Shown one piece after another: positions 24,501 to 35,988 of a DNA stretch of 64,000 nt. The position numbers and the translations under genes are program-made. The notes under the pieces are model-generated. The model saw nothing but the letters and a program-made list of their open reading frames with translations. It searched no databases and was not told the DNA's origin. Position 1 is the stretch's first letter, and each line of letters begins with the position of its first letter. This DNA comes from Corinectria fuckeliana (lineage: Eukaryota; Ascomycota; Sordariomycetes; Hypocreales; Nectriaceae), in assembly GCA_019137255.1 (NCBI GenBank), contig WPDH01000169.1, forward strand, positions 62,001 through 126,000, given 5' to 3'.

Positions 24501-25219
24501 AAGAATGTTTGTATTGTAGGCAGTCTGAGCAACAATTGGTGAAGGGTGAGGAGGGGTGAACTCGTATACTCTACATAATACATTCCGATCTTGGGTTTAT
24601 GTTAGCACCTTGCGTAGCTTGATGTGCACTGGAATGACATGACTTGTAGTAATGGTGTTCCGTTTTACACTTTTGTCACAATATCGGAGACCATCCGCCC
24701 TCACCGAATGCGTGAACTGTCGTTTTCAATCGCAAAATCCAGCGATTCTCTCCCTCTCAGCTTATCGTATATTGTCGTTCTTGGATTTCCCAGCTGGCGC
24801 AGAGTGTAGCAGGAACAAGGGAACAAGCTCGTTGGGCACTAATTGCTTTCACTGTCTACTCAAATCATCCAATCCGAAGCACGCTTTCGAATTGTCTTAT
24901 ATTGAGTTAAACTGGGTACTTCGCATCTTCATCAAACCATTGTATGTCATCTGCAAACGCCCCGAAGCTGCGAAGCTCTCCTTATTCCTTCTACGTGACT
25001 ACCCAATCTCCGATACATTTTATCAGTCCTGACTGAAACGGAGAGTGGCAGGAGAGCGAAAACCCTATAGCGGATGCGGCATATTGTAAAGGCGACCGTA
25101 CGCTTGTCAATATCTTGTGGTTGCCCTTGAAGGTCTCGAGTTTACTATATCTAATCTTGTAAGAGCAGGACCTTGCCGTTAGGGACCATCACTTTGCTCA
25201 GCGTTTGCAATTCAAAGGC
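24501..25219. other. Intergenic between convergent genes
   Basis: This holds the 3' ends of the aldo/keto reductase (+) and the FAD-linked oxidase (-). Open frames at 24.6-25.0 kb have no family features. No repeats were seen. Confidence 0.4.
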
Positions 25220-27022
25220 CTAAGCGACATGCGAGATCTTGAAGCCTCCTGGCACGCGGGTCTGGAAAACCTTTTCCGGGTCGTACTTGGCAGCGACCTT
25301 GCGAATGAACTCGACATTCTCCTCGCCGTACGTCTTCAGGGGATCCTGCGTAAAGTCCGCGTAGTTTAGATACTCCCAGTCCACGGCACCGCCGTTGTCG
25401 ACGCTGTACTTCTTGACGGCCTTTCGGAACTGAACCATCCGCTTCCGTGCGATCTTCTCCTGCTCGGCGCCGTTGATCATCAGCTGCACCTGGAACATGA
25501 CGGCGTTGTCGGTCACGCGGTCAAGGCCAATCACGTTGCCGCCCTTCTCAACCGAGTGCTTGGAGAAAATGGTCGGGATTGCCTGGAAAATGCCGTGGCA
25601 GATGAAGTCGCCGTCAGGAGATTGGGCTTTCCAGTCGCTGACGAACTGCTTATGAAGCTCCACGGCTTTCTTGTATAGCGCCTTGTCGTTCTTGAAGGTA
25701 ATGGCAAACCAGACATTGCTTGGGACGCGTCAGTGGTCTAGTCTTGAACTGACTTAGGCCGGGAAACTTACCGATACCCACTGGTCAACTCCAGCTCAAT
25801 AGCCAAGTTCCGGTGCGTATCTTTGCGCATGGTAGACGCGGTGTAGGGGATTCTCATGAACTGATCAAAGGCAGGTGCTGAGACGGCGCCCGTCGTGTCC
25901 TCGTAAGCAAGGGTAATGGCAATGTCTTTCGTCTGAGGACTGTAGGTCCAGAAGGGAATAGCAGAGCCATCCACGTAGTTCTCGATATTGTCCGTCCAGT
26001 TGTGGTAGGCCTCGATGTGTTGATCGGTGGTGTTTGCATCGTAGGTCACGAGCCCTCCCCAGAGAAGAGGAGCGTCGAAGGCTTGCATGTCGAAGCGAGT
26101 CACGATGCCGAAGTTTGCAGAACCGCCCTTGAGAGCTTTAAAGAGATCGCTGTTCTCTTGGGCATTGGCGTTGATGATGTCCCTAGCAGAGCCGATAATT
26201 AGTAAATGTCTCCTCCTTCGGACCAAGGACAGCCAATCTTACCCGCTGGCGAGAACGACTTCAAAATTGACAACATTATCACACCCAAAGCCGCGGCGGC
26301 CTGTGTAGAAGGTGTTGCCGCCTCCAGTCAGGAACCCGGCAACGCCAACAGTGGCAGTACGGCCGCCAGGGACTGTCACGCCGTAAGACTCAAGGGCGCC
26401 ATAAGCATCCTTCCACCTGGATCCGGCCTGGATCTTTGCAGTCTTGGTGTCCGGGAAGTAGGTAGTTTTGTTCATCCGTCCTAAGAATAACCGATGTGAG
26501 CACGGGTCGCTGCGATATTAAAGGGTTGTCCCTACCCATGTCAATAGTGACACCATCGTTGACTGTACGCTATTAGAGATCTGCCGTCGTCAATATGATA
26601 CACTAGAGTGCACTTACTGTTGTTGGCCGGCCAGACCGTGTGGCCTCCGCTGCGGATAGCAAATTGACAGTCTGAAATAGGAGTCAAAGTAGTGATGACG
26701 ACGGCCACGTCTTCTGCAGACTCGGGCTGGACGATGCAGTACGGTTGCAGCTGTGAAGAGACGGAGAAGTATGACTCCGTGCGGGCTTCGTAGGTGTCAC
26801 TGGCCGGGTAGAAGACATGCTTCAAGCCAGCAGTCTCCAACGAAGCACACTGCAAAGCAAGCAGGCGGTCAGTCAGTCCTGAGCAGCTTAGCTGGGATAC
26901 ACTGGTCCACTTACGCAATTTTCCAGGGACTCCCTCATTTCAACCCCAGAGGCCGGTGCTGCAGATACCCAAGCAAGCAATATGGCCAGAGCCCGGGCCC
27001 CAATGGACGTGTCGAACCGCAT
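25220..27022 (-). CDS. Secreted FAD-linked oxidase, BBE-like
   Basis: Six minus-strand exons (27022-26915, 26849-26618, 26562-26536, 26480-26243, 26182-25772, 25718-25220) give 504 aa; phases agree at every junction, including the 27-nt third exon. The start was chosen at 27022 because it opens a signal peptide (GARALAILLAWVSAAPA). The FAD-binding PP-loop domain shows CQFAIRSGGHTVWPANN, with the His that carries flavin covalently, and VGVAGFLTGGGNTFYTGRRG. At the C-terminus the berberine-bridge domain has the usual DPLKTYGEENVEFIRKVAAK and YDPEKVFQ. In bicovalent enzymes a Cys precedes the TVGV motif; here the sequence is GGRTATVGV, so only the His link is expected. Members oxidise sugars, alkaloids or polyketides with O2; the substrate here is unknown. 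Confidence 0.9.
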
Positions 27023-28662
27023 AAGCTGGGATAAAAGTGAAACCACAAGGCCGCCGTCGACGTCTTGGAGATGGGTGGACAAGATCGGTCAAAGCTGCAA
27101 TCCGGGTGTGCAGAAGCCAAGGCAGCGTCCGTGGGAGCTTTTTTACTTTTTGTCGACGGAAATCATCATCTGTTTAGGAAGAAATGACCCAGATCTCGAA
27201 CCTGGTTGGCTCCGCCGTTGCCAAAAACCGCGCAGTTGGTCCAAAGCCTTAGAGTCAAGCAAGGGCATAGACATACGGAAATCCAGGGTCAACCCATCCG
27301 CTGAAACGCGATTGGGTGTCTGAGTGAGAGGTTCATGTGCGTGTACGTATGTAGAGTGAATTCTCTGCTGTAAAAACCCCAGGCAAGCAGCACAACCCAT
27401 ATCGTGTCGGCCGTGTAGCATGTCGATCTTTGCTTGTTCGCGGCCTCGGTAGCTCCGGTTCTGCAGGGCTTAGCTACCCGGAGCCTTGAAGGGATTACGC
27501 AACCGCAACTAAGCTGGAAGGATCTCAGGTGGTATGTAAATCTTAATTTCCATCCGTCTTTCCATGATGCCGGGGCTGTGGGGGGTTGGGAAGCAATGCA
27601 ACGCTGTGTTGGCTGTTCTTACGAAGTACTATGTACAGTATTATGCGTCCTGTCCCATATACGGACCTAGCTACTCGCAAGAATGGTGTCTTTGCTGATG
27701 ATGAAAGCGTATGCAACTCTGAAATAGTTTACAAAGGCTGGTAAACGGGCAGAGATTGATTCAGCTTGCTAAGGCTGGCTGCCGTTTTCCCAGTTGCCAG
27801 GGTGGCTTTCGGCTCTGCACACGGCCCGCCCTTAGATGGAAACGATCTGCCGGGATCATGCTTGTTTGCATTTGTACGAAGTAGACCGCACAATTGAATG
27901 ATCCTTGACGAAAAAAGGTGGCCTTTTTTACGTACCTGATGCAATTCCATGCGGTTGATTAAACCTGATCATGGTTCTCGACGAGATAGGCCCCATGATG
28001 CATTTGATGGCGCAAAATGTTGCAGCCGAGAAACCCTTGTACGGCATACTAGGTATCCGCAATGACCAGGGCGACTTCGGCAGTCAGGCATACATAGAGC
28101 AGCGACTACGAAGCACATACATACAAGTACGTAAGACCGTTGTCGATCACGCCCCACGGGTAATGATCCTCAGGGGTCAGCTCGCGTCCTACTATGTAAA
28201 CAAGCTTAACCGCGAAACCCGCCGGCTTTAACTAATTATACAGTACGGAGTAATACAACACAACACACATTTTTACGCAGTCCATTCTGCATTATTGCGT
28301 TGGCCAGTCTCGTAATTAAGGTTTATACCCCTTGTTGAGCTTCCGCGATGTTCTCGCGGACCGTGTTCTTGTTGTCTCGGCCCAAGCGTGACCCGTTTGC
28401 GGGACTTCCGACCAGTCATTTCTTGCTGGGCCTTTGTGAGAGACGGTAAACGACTCCTGCCAAGAAGTCTTGCAAGGAAAGATGCCTAGATGTCCCCTTC
28501 CGCTGCGAACATGGGTCATTACGGGCCGGACCTAGATCGCGATCTGTCGTCTAGACTTGAAAAGCGTTGGCGCCCCGTTTTGCCGCTTTGGCATTTCAGC
28601 GGCTCGTTGATCTACGCCTTCTCCTTCGTTTAGACTGTCGTGTGTTGGCCAGGTCCCTCGCC
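27023..28662. other. Intergenic, no gene seen
   Basis: A 1.6 kb spacer that serves as promoter for two divergent genes, the oxidase (-) and the SAT4-type protein (+). Only short open frames are present. A tRNA T-arm-like sequence near 27200 is not part of a complete tRNA. Confidence 0.4.
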
Positions 28663-30107
28663 ATGTCGTTCCCCATCGTCAATGGCGTCGAGGTGTCCAT
28701 GAAGCCGCCTCCGGGCTACCATGTCGACTTTGATAACCCGCAGACGGCCGGAACGGCCATCAGGAACGCCTACTGGATCTTTGGTTTCGAGTTTGCTATT
28801 GCCACGTTATTCTTGAGCCAGCGCATGTACACCAATGCGGTGATATTGCGCAAGTTCCTGCTAGACGACTGTACGTTGGTCATTTCTCAAGATGCGTCGG
28901 AGTTGTTCTAAACTGACCATGGCTGCCTCTAGATCTGATTCTCTTCGCCTGGGTACTGCACCCACAATCAGCGGCTCTTGCAGACCCAAATATTTAACAA
29001 TTACTTCCTACAGATCCTTTCGATAGCGGCTCAGTCGTGCCTCCTTCACGCGTATTCCCACAACTTGCTCGGAGTCCACGCGTGGGAGATGGCTGTTGAT
29101 GACAACACACTCTCGTCTCTGGTGAGTGCTCCATCCCGGCCATTCTACCACACCCATGGAGATATCTGACACGAGGCTCACAGCTCGTCATGTCGACAAC
29201 ACTCACATACATCCCGACCACGATTCTGTCGAAGCTGACGCTATGCTTCTTTTACTACCGCCTCTCGCCATCGACATGGTACCAATACTCCGTCCACGTC
29301 ACCGGATTCCTCTGCTCTGCCAGCCTTATTGGGATTTGGTTCAGCGTGCTCTTCGCCTGCAAGCCCATTACCGCTGCCTGGGATGTACGACTCGCTGGCA
29401 ATGCCGACTGCATCAACCGGCCTCCAGTCTACGTCACGCAGGCGGCGTTTGGCTGTGTCACGGATCTAATGCTGCTTCTGCTTCCCGTTCCCACCATCGT
29501 AGGGCTCCAGATGTCCACTCGACAAAAGGTTGGCGTGCTTGGCATGTTCGCCATTGGCTCAATCACCCTCATCACGTCCATCGTTCGTTTAGTTCTTCTG
29601 TTGCCCAGCCTTTCGAACCCGGACCAGAGCTGGTCTTTGGCGGAGGGCTGCCTTTGGGTGTAAGTGAGCCTCTGCAACCTGACGCACGTCTATTTTTCTG
29701 CATGGCTTGCTAACGTGACTCGAAGCATTATTGAGGCCAATCTCCTCATCATGTGCGGCTCATTGCCTACGCTGCGAGTCTTCCTGAGGAACGTAGCTCC
29801 CAGGGTGCTCGGCGAAAGCAACGCCAGCCTGTCGAGTGAGCAAAAGAGCGGCTCAAGGAGCTACGGGCTACGGACGTTTGGTGGTTCCAACTATCCTCGC
29901 AGGAACTTTGGCACGCTGGTGGAGCTCGAACACGATACTCACTTCCAACGTGAAAGCTTGCGGCCGGATAGTCTTGTCAAAACCGACGTCAATATTCAAG
30001 GTGGTCGATCGAACGAGTCGCTGGAGGGGAACGTTGTTGGGGAGACAAATAGTGAGGATGGCATTTTGCAGACTCGCACGACTACAGTTCAGTATACGGC
30101 GAGCTGA
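28663..30107 (+). CDS. SAT4-family (rhodopsin-like) seven-helix membrane protein
   Basis: Five exons (28663-28870, 28932-28951, 29014-29121, 29184-29659, 29726-30107) give 397 aa; the second exon is only 20 nt (DYLILFAW) and is required to hold the frame. The start MSFPIVNGVEV was chosen over an in-frame ATG at 28567 because helix 1 begins soon after it. Seven hydrophobic segments follow, with family hallmarks: KLTLCFFYYRLSP, the Cys-containing VLFACKPITAAWD and CINRPPVYVTQAAFGCVTDL, and LPVPTIVGLQMSTRQKVGV. The last ~100 residues are a hydrophilic cytoplasmic tail. This large fungal family (Pfam rhodopsin domain, named for SAT4) has mostly unknown roles; some members have CFEM domains, this one does not. 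Confidence 0.85.
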
Positions 30108-30214
30108 GCTTGTTGGTAGAGGGTAATGTAGCCACGGCTGAATGTATTGATGCCCTAATACTCTAGTTCCATAATTACCTAGTTCCTGAAGCGACTTGCA
30201 TCGAGACGCGTTTT

Positions 30215-31387
30215 CTAGTCATCCTCGGGGTCGAGGGGATCCGCTTGCGAATCTGCCACATTGTGTCTCCAGATACCAACCAGGGTGGCTTGGGAAGGAG
30301 CTACATCATCATCCCCAGGTCCGACGAGAAGCTCCGAAGCCCTAGCAGCGCCGAACATGGCTGATGTTCGAATCAGCCTGTACTAGAGATCAATCATGGC
30401 CTTGAAGTTATCGACAGAGGCGCTGTGCCGTATGTCGTTGATGATGTCGCCGGACTTGATAAGATGACCCGTATCGGGGTTGATGACGGATTGAAGGCGC
30501 GCCTCGGCTCAGCGGCTGCTTTCCTAGGCAAGTCCGCTCTTCGGAAGGTTGAAGAGGACCATGCGAGTGGTCGAGCTGCCCAACCAGGCACGTGGTTGGA
30601 TCCCTTTGGTCTCCAAGATGGATCAGCCAGCAGACTGGCTTCGTAGCATCCATATGAACTGGAGCTGTATGTCCCGTCGGTATGGACGTGCTGGATCAAC
30701 TGGTAGAACTCCCAACACTTCAAGGCAAAATATCCCTGTCCCCACCAAGCATGAAGGGCTGGAGTCTGTGTCACCACGTTCCAGGCCATGTCCGACGTTC
30801 CCAAGCCGTTCTTCAGGGAAGCTAATGCAGGCAGTGCAATATTAAGATCTTCGCGGCTGAAATAAACACTCAGCCCTGGCATTAATGTCCTTATCTTCTC
30901 CAGGCAGGTTTGGCGGTAATTCCAGGCAAACGGGATGATATGACAGTCCTGCGGCTCTCCCTTCTTGGTCACTACGCATTGGTGGTGGTCTTGCTGCAGA
31001 CATTATTTCTGCTCGGCTTTGTCGTGATACCCCCCTGCTTCCTCCCTCTTCTTCTGCAAGACTAGTGGCGGTCAGCGGGTTGGTACTTATATCAACTCTA
31101 ATTGCTATGCTGAACTCACAGTGGTTCAACAGATGGTTCATCTGGTCGAGGTGTTTAAGGAGGGACCATGGTCCTGTAGGGGTTTTCGGGTTTGCGAGGG
31201 GCATGCCATGGATTGCTGTATATTGTACATGCGTGAAACTCCACTATGCATCATGCCGAACAAGGCGTTGAAAATGCAGAGTGCTCTGCATAGCGGAAAG
31301 TCGTTGCTCGAGCTCCTCTATCCTGTAGCGGGTAGAATCCCCGGTTAAGCTCGAGGACCTCGAGTCGGCTCCGAGCTTGTTCTTCAT
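30215..31387 (-). pseudogene. HNH nuclease-domain gene broken by stops and a frameshift
   Basis: On the minus strand the fungal HNH_2-type core is clear: CVVTKKGEPQDCHIIPFAWN, then DMAWNVVTQTPALHAWWGQG and YFALKCWEFYQL near 30976-30720. Just upstream, CLQQDHHQ joins the same frame, but a TAA (31005-31003) interrupts it. After the core the conserved continuation lies in another frame (IQLQFIWMLR, later VINPDTGHLIKSGDI and AMIDL...YRLIRTSAMFGAARA) and carries four stops at 30625, 30526, 30511 and 30385 before an end at 30217-30215. All four can arise by C-to-T or G-to-A. An N-terminal coil (MKNKLG... RIEELEQRLSAMQ) may be its first exon, from 31387. Function was probably a nuclease-like protein; the copy cannot be translated now. 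Limits of the 5' part are uncertain. Confidence 0.65.
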
Positions 31388-31831
31388 GCTGACGGTGCAG
31401 GATGCAAGGAACTGAGAAGGCAAACGATGTGAGTGCGTATAAGGTAAATAAAGAAGAAGAAGAAGAGGGGAAGAAAGGGACCTGGGTAGCTGCCAGGGAA
31501 AGTCAGACCCCAACCTCAAAGCGTGTTTAGGCTTATGCTTACTGCACTTGAACCTTGGGAATTCAAGCCATCCGGGTGCATTACCACGTCGCTAACGCTG
31601 GACTATCTGTTGGCGCTAGATTCTGCTGCCATAGTAGGCACATTAGTTGTGGTAGTCTAAGGGATCTTTCTTCCGGCTGCAAACCCACCCTTGTGTACTA
31701 TAATATCACGAGAAAATACAACTGCAAGGAGGAATTGGCCTACAGAGGCAGCTAGGCCAAGAGTTACGGTACATGAGTTCTTAATGCGCTCTGTTGATGG
31801 GAATAAATAGTAGGCAACTCATACTCCAATC
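31388..31831. other. Intergenic
   Basis: Spacer between the broken HNH gene and RNase T2, both on the minus strand. A GAAGAAGAAGAAGA run lies at about 31451. Nothing else was recognised. Confidence 0.4.
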
Positions 31832-32658
31832 CTAGTTCTTTGGGACATACTTGACGCCACTGCTAGGACAAGAGCTCTTGCTGCCATCCGGAGTCGCCGC
31901 AACAAACGTGCCATCCTGGAGCGAACCCTTGACGTTAAAGTGATACCACACCTCACTGAGATATTTTCCACTGCAGCCGAGCGTAACTGCGGCACCGTGC
32001 TGTGACTCGAGAGCATCCTGGATCTCACTGGACTTGTACGTCGTGGAAGTGGACGGTGTGATGCCGGCTTCCTCAAGCCAGTCGTAGGTGGGAAGCGTCT
32101 TGAACACTGAGACGATCCTTTCAACGTAGTCGGCCACCTCCTGGCCGGTTTCGTAGTCAGTGTAACACTTGGGGTCCAGTGTGCTGATGCAGGTGCCGTG
32201 CTTGCTGAACTCGTGCTCCCAGAATGACTCCTCATCGCCGTCGTCGCTAACCCAGTACTTCTTGATGTAGGACAGCGTAGACGCGTCGCTGAACTTGGAC
32301 ACGAGGCCTGTGATGTCCGTGTACTCGCGGCTGGAGTCACAGAACTGGGGGTACGTGCCATCGCAGTAGTCGGGCCAGAGACCGTGGATGGTGAAGGAGT
32401 CTGAAAGGCTATCAACATATGCGCAACTACTGGCTCGCAAACCAGGTTCGTTGACTTACCGGAGGGCCCAGCCGCAGGGTCGGTATCCCAGAACTGCGTC
32501 AGGACGAGTTGACCGGCTGGGATGAAGCAGCACGTGTTGGCTACTGCGGTCGTGTTGTGGCAGGACAGAGGCAGGTCGCCGGGGCACGAGACGTTTGTGG
32601 CAGCCATGGCGCCAGACACGAGTGCCGCAAGGGGAATCAGAGATCGAAGAGAAGCCAT
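31832..32658 (-). CDS. Secreted ribonuclease T2
   Basis: Exons 32658-32460 and 32400-31832 (minus) give 255 aa. The 59-nt intron separates GPS from DSFTIHG. RNase T2 cleaves single-stranded RNA through a 2',3'-cyclic intermediate in the acid outside of the cell or vacuole. Both catalytic blocks are intact: CAS-1 FTIHGLWPDYCDG and CAS-2 FWEHEFSKHGTC, which hold the catalytic His residues. A signal peptide (SLIPLAALVSGAMA) opens the chain and Cys residues suited to the fungal disulphides are present (CPGDLPLSC, NTCCF). Length is typical for the family's fungal members. The start at 32658 is supported by the signal peptide and by a TATA box upstream. Confidence 0.93.
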
Positions 32659-32750
32659 TCTTGAGTAGTTTACTTTACGTTGGCGAGAGAGCGTTTTCCG
32701 AGCGTGCAGAGTGTGGTAGAGTATTCGTTTGGCCGGGAGAAGACAAGACA

Positions 32751-32757
32751 TATATAT
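32751..32757 (-). promoter_or_regulatory. TATA box of the RNase T2 gene
   Basis: ATATATA on the minus strand, about 93 nt before the ATG at 32658. The DNA between is purine-poor on the coding strand, fitting a short leader. Confidence 0.5.
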
Positions 32758-34896
32758 TCGATCCTGTTCCCCAGTACGCCGTCGGTGTGTCTTGAAACAG
32801 GGGTGACATCGGCGGAGTGAGACGGAAACAGCAGGTCATTTCAGAGGCCACCTAGACCAACGTTACGCGATAACAATCGTTCTCATGTTTCCAGAAGCCC
32901 ATGTGTGACTTGTACAAACGTCCCTCTGCCCCAGGGACGCACAGCGAGTGAGAGGCACAAACGCGGCAAAGACGGATCGTGATCGGCATGCCCCGGACCT
33001 TTTGAATCGGAGGCAAAGTTTCACGCTGCCGATCGTGCACCTATCGGACGGCGTATCAAGGTAAACTCCTTCTAGTTTTGCTTGAGAGCATCGTCCAATC
33101 CCCATCTAGAAGGGTATCGACGGGGTTCCGGCGGGCTTTGGTGATTGGACAGGACTAGGATATGCCCCTGCTGCAAGTGGGCCAAACAGGGCAAATTACT
33201 TTACCGAGCTCCCTGTCTTAGCTAAATTGCTGCGCAAAAGGCCTATTCTGTAGACATAGTGCATGATTTCTGGAGTCGACGGTAATGCCCATGCATTATG
33301 CACCTTCCTTGTCAGGTTCTGCGTCCGTAGCATCTACTTACTAGTACAGGCATGTGGGATGATTGTCACGGATAACCGGCTACCTGTTGGCTTTTTGAAA
33401 AGCTCAATGTTGTCTAAAGCCTAGGGGCACAGTCACGAAATCATTCACAAGGGCCCGATAATGCTAAGCTCGAAGTGAGATTGAGGATAGCGGGGGATAC
33501 CCTCCTCTCCATTCCTCAAGGCTATCAAGGATACCAACTTTGTCTCTATCCCCATCGCGACCTTTTCCTACAATGACTTGCAACGCCCAGCTTCAGTCCA
33601 CCCCAGAATGTCGCGCAGTATAAAGGTAGAATTCTCCCGGGCCACGGTAGTCGGCACTCAATCTGATAAGGCGAGCTATGGAGACAGCGACGGTGCGCAG
33701 CGTTGTTGAGTCTTCGCCAATACCAATGGTAGCGATGTTGATAGTACGGATCATGATGGCTACGGCTTCCTAAGCGGTCTTGATCGCTACTACACGCAGC
33801 TAAGAAGGTGGCTCTGCGGCTAGTCTTTCGATGCCCTGTATCGAGAGACTGCAGTTATGTTGCGCCAATAGGGGATGTAAAGGACGGGCAACTCGGTGTA
33901 AAGTTCGATAAGCATCTCCAAGGTGTTAGGTTACAGACATGGTTCAGTTTATCAGGAAAAGCCACATTAATATACGAACAAGATACTCGACACATATGGC
34001 TGGCAAGGCTAGAGCGCAGCTTGGTTGGTTGAGCGACAGGCTTTGATGTTTCTGGGGGTCGTGAGGTTTCCATGTTGTATGTGAAACGTGCAGTCCCAAT
34101 TACGAATGCTAATGTAGTGTTTCTAGCTCACCTCGCTAGCCATATCTTTATCGCTTGCTGTAAATAACCACCCGCACCATGCTGCATATACTGGGGCTCC
34201 CCTCGTTGCCCTCTCATGTTGATGGAAGCGAGCTAGCCCCGGCCTGGGTTGCCGTGGTTCTCGAAGCGACCCCCAAGTTAGGTGCATTTACTCCTGTAGT
34301 GAGAAGTGCTGTGTGACTATCCCTACCGCACAGCTGTTCAGCCATATTGATTAGCCTCGTGTAGACTCAGTATTACCAGCATATTCCGTTGGAGTAACGT
34401 GTATATGGTTACCAGTGCTGGCATAGCCACCACATAACTCACTGGTCTTCTCCTTTTTGCTGCTGCCATGAAAGGTAAGGCTCCGTCTATCTATGACGCT
34501 AGGAATATAGAGGGTGGCTTTGCCTTGTTTTTCAACCAGGCATTGTGTGAGTAATTGGTTGTAATAAATTATGCAATGAAGATGTTAGTCTGTCAATATG
34601 AAGGCCCTTTTTTAGTTCAGTATGAAAGACCGACGCTATTGGCGCCACGTCTACGGCTGAAGTATGAAGCTACTCTCCTTCAAGTAGCGGCACTTGTTAG
34701 CTCAATTTGCAACGGCCACTCTGGTTTGTCTCTGGTTGAGTCGTCGTTTCTAGACCCTTAACTAGGTCTCGGTAATAATGTAAGGCAAAATAATAGGGGA
34801 TGGGATGCCAGCTGTGGTTTTGTTTTCTCTTCCTCTCCTTTCCTCTCGCGGCGCATTTGTGTTTATTGCTTGACTACGACCCTGGGCTGAGAAGCC
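32758..34896. other. Intergenic, no gene seen
   Basis: A 2.1 kb spacer between two genes transcribed away from each other. Open frames reach 80 codons at most and lack motifs. At 34760-34880 the sequence becomes T/C-rich, as expected of the next gene's promoter. Confidence 0.4.
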
Positions 34897-35508
34897 ATGA
34901 AGAATCTCGTCTCTATTGGGCCGGTGGTGCTGGCAGCGTGCAATGGGGTTCACGCCGGTCTATGCAAGCCAGTTGACAGCTTGAGCTCGACGGCACGGAG
35001 CCTGGAAGTAGAGCCTGAATCGACGGCTGAAACTACCTTGACGTCTACTTCTACTACCGAGCTGCCAACCTTCTCCACCTCCGTCTACGAATCGACAGCC
35101 GTCATAGACAAAACAACGGTAATCTCGAGAATATCCACGACCGCAACCAGCGTGGGCGTTTTGGTCACGGAATCATCTACGTCGTCGACCGGTTCCGCCA
35201 CCTCGTTGACTGAACCTGCTCCCTCCAGCAGTGCATCTGTAACAACCACGCAGAGCCAACCTACCTGTACACCAGATCTTCCCCGTGGCGAGAAGGGCAC
35301 CTTTAGCAGCTTGACTGTCCGAAGCGTCCAGCTTGGTGTGTCATTTGCGACATGCGCCGGGCTGTGCGCACAGGACACTGGATGCACGCATTACAGGTAT
35401 CAGCCTGAATCGTGGCTATGGAAGGGACAGAGGAAGTGTTATAGATGGGCCGATGCACTCGTTGGAAATGGAGATGGGTGGATACAAGCACGGGACTCGG
35501 AGTACTGA
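34897..35508 (+). CDS. Secreted Ser/Thr-rich protein with C-terminal Cys domain
   Basis: A single exon of 203 aa. Residues 1-20 form a signal peptide (IGPVVLAACNGVHA). Residues about 30-125 are almost only Ser, Thr, Val, Ala, Glu, a mucin-like stalk likely to be O-mannosylated. The last 80 residues contain spaced Cys (QPTCTPDLPRGEKG, FATCAGLCAQDTGCTHYRYQ, KCYRWAD) in the manner of a PAN/Apple-like domain, which binds carbohydrate or protein. The usual Apple core (CAxxCxxxxxCxxF) is matched by CAGLCAQDTGCTHY. No GPI signal follows, so the product is probably released or wall-held by other means. Family assignment is tentative; secretion is well supported. Confidence 0.7.
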   Translation: MKNLVSIGPVVLAACNGVHAGLCKPVDSLSSTARSLEVEPESTAETTLTSTSTTELPTFSTSVYESTAVIDKTTVISRISTTATSVGVLVTESSTSSTGSATSLTEPAPSSSASVTTTQSQPTCTPDLPRGEKGTFSSLTVRSVQLGVSFATCAGLCAQDTGCTHYRYQPESWLWKGQRKCYRWADALVGNGDGWIQARDSEY

Positions 35509-35905
35509 TGGTTTCGATATTTCTGGGCTACTAGTAGGAGGGAGGGTTTGTTTACATTGCCCATCCTCTAGGGTTAGGAGATGAGTAATTTCTGGAATTC
35601 TAAGTGCGTAGGTATGTAGATAGTCTACAAGAAATTCCCCTGGTCCATCTCTGAGGGTGCTGGATTAACCTATCCCCAGGTCAATATTCCCTGATCATTA
35701 CTGATGACATCAAACCGACGTTTGAGACACTATCGGCTTTTCATTGGTTCCTCGAAGCGGCAGCGCCTCCCCTAGAAACTCACTGTGCGATGATACACTC
35801 ATGACGTCAGGACTGGCTGTTCCCCGCTAATCAAATAGTTCCTGTTCTTATGAGGGAACCTTGACCCTTTACATCCATCACTGAAGTGCCCATCTACTTC
35901 CATGA
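35509..35905. other. Intergenic
   Basis: A spacer with no open frame worth naming. It includes TGACGTCA-like ATGACGTCAGG near 35802, a possible CRE/bZIP site before the next gene. Confidence 0.35.
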
Positions 35906-35984
35906 CACAAACACCAAACATCAAACACCAAACGCCAAACACCAAACGCCAAACACCAAACGCCAAACACCAAACGCCAAACGT
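35906..35984 (+). repeat. CCAAACG/CCAAACA heptamer tandem repeat
   Basis: About eleven copies of a 7-nt unit, alternating CCAAACA and CCAAACG (one ATCAAAC variant), fill the leader of the SRPBCC gene and stop only 5 nt before its ATG. The strand has no G except within the units, and all + frames stay open. The repeat would lie in the 5' untranslated RNA, or be partly translated if an earlier start (ATG at 35902) were used. Confidence 0.85.
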
Positions 35985-35988
35985 CGCC

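Noticed and set aside
27150..27290. tRNA-like T-arm on the minus strand (CCAGG TTCGAGA TCTGG)
   Set aside because: The T stem-loop pairs, but no A box, D arm or matching acceptor stem is found upstream, so it is at most a tRNA relic.
18222..30107. Secondary-metabolite cluster (AKR, BBE-like oxidase, transporter, SAT4 protein)
   Set aside because: No polyketide, peptide or terpene synthase and no cluster regulator are visible; spacers are long and the enzymes are common housekeeping-type families as well.
31819..32751. 310-aa minus frame overlapping RNase T2
   Set aside because: It shares the first exon but then runs through the intron into a wrong frame; the catalytic HGLWP and KHGTC blocks are in the spliced frame.
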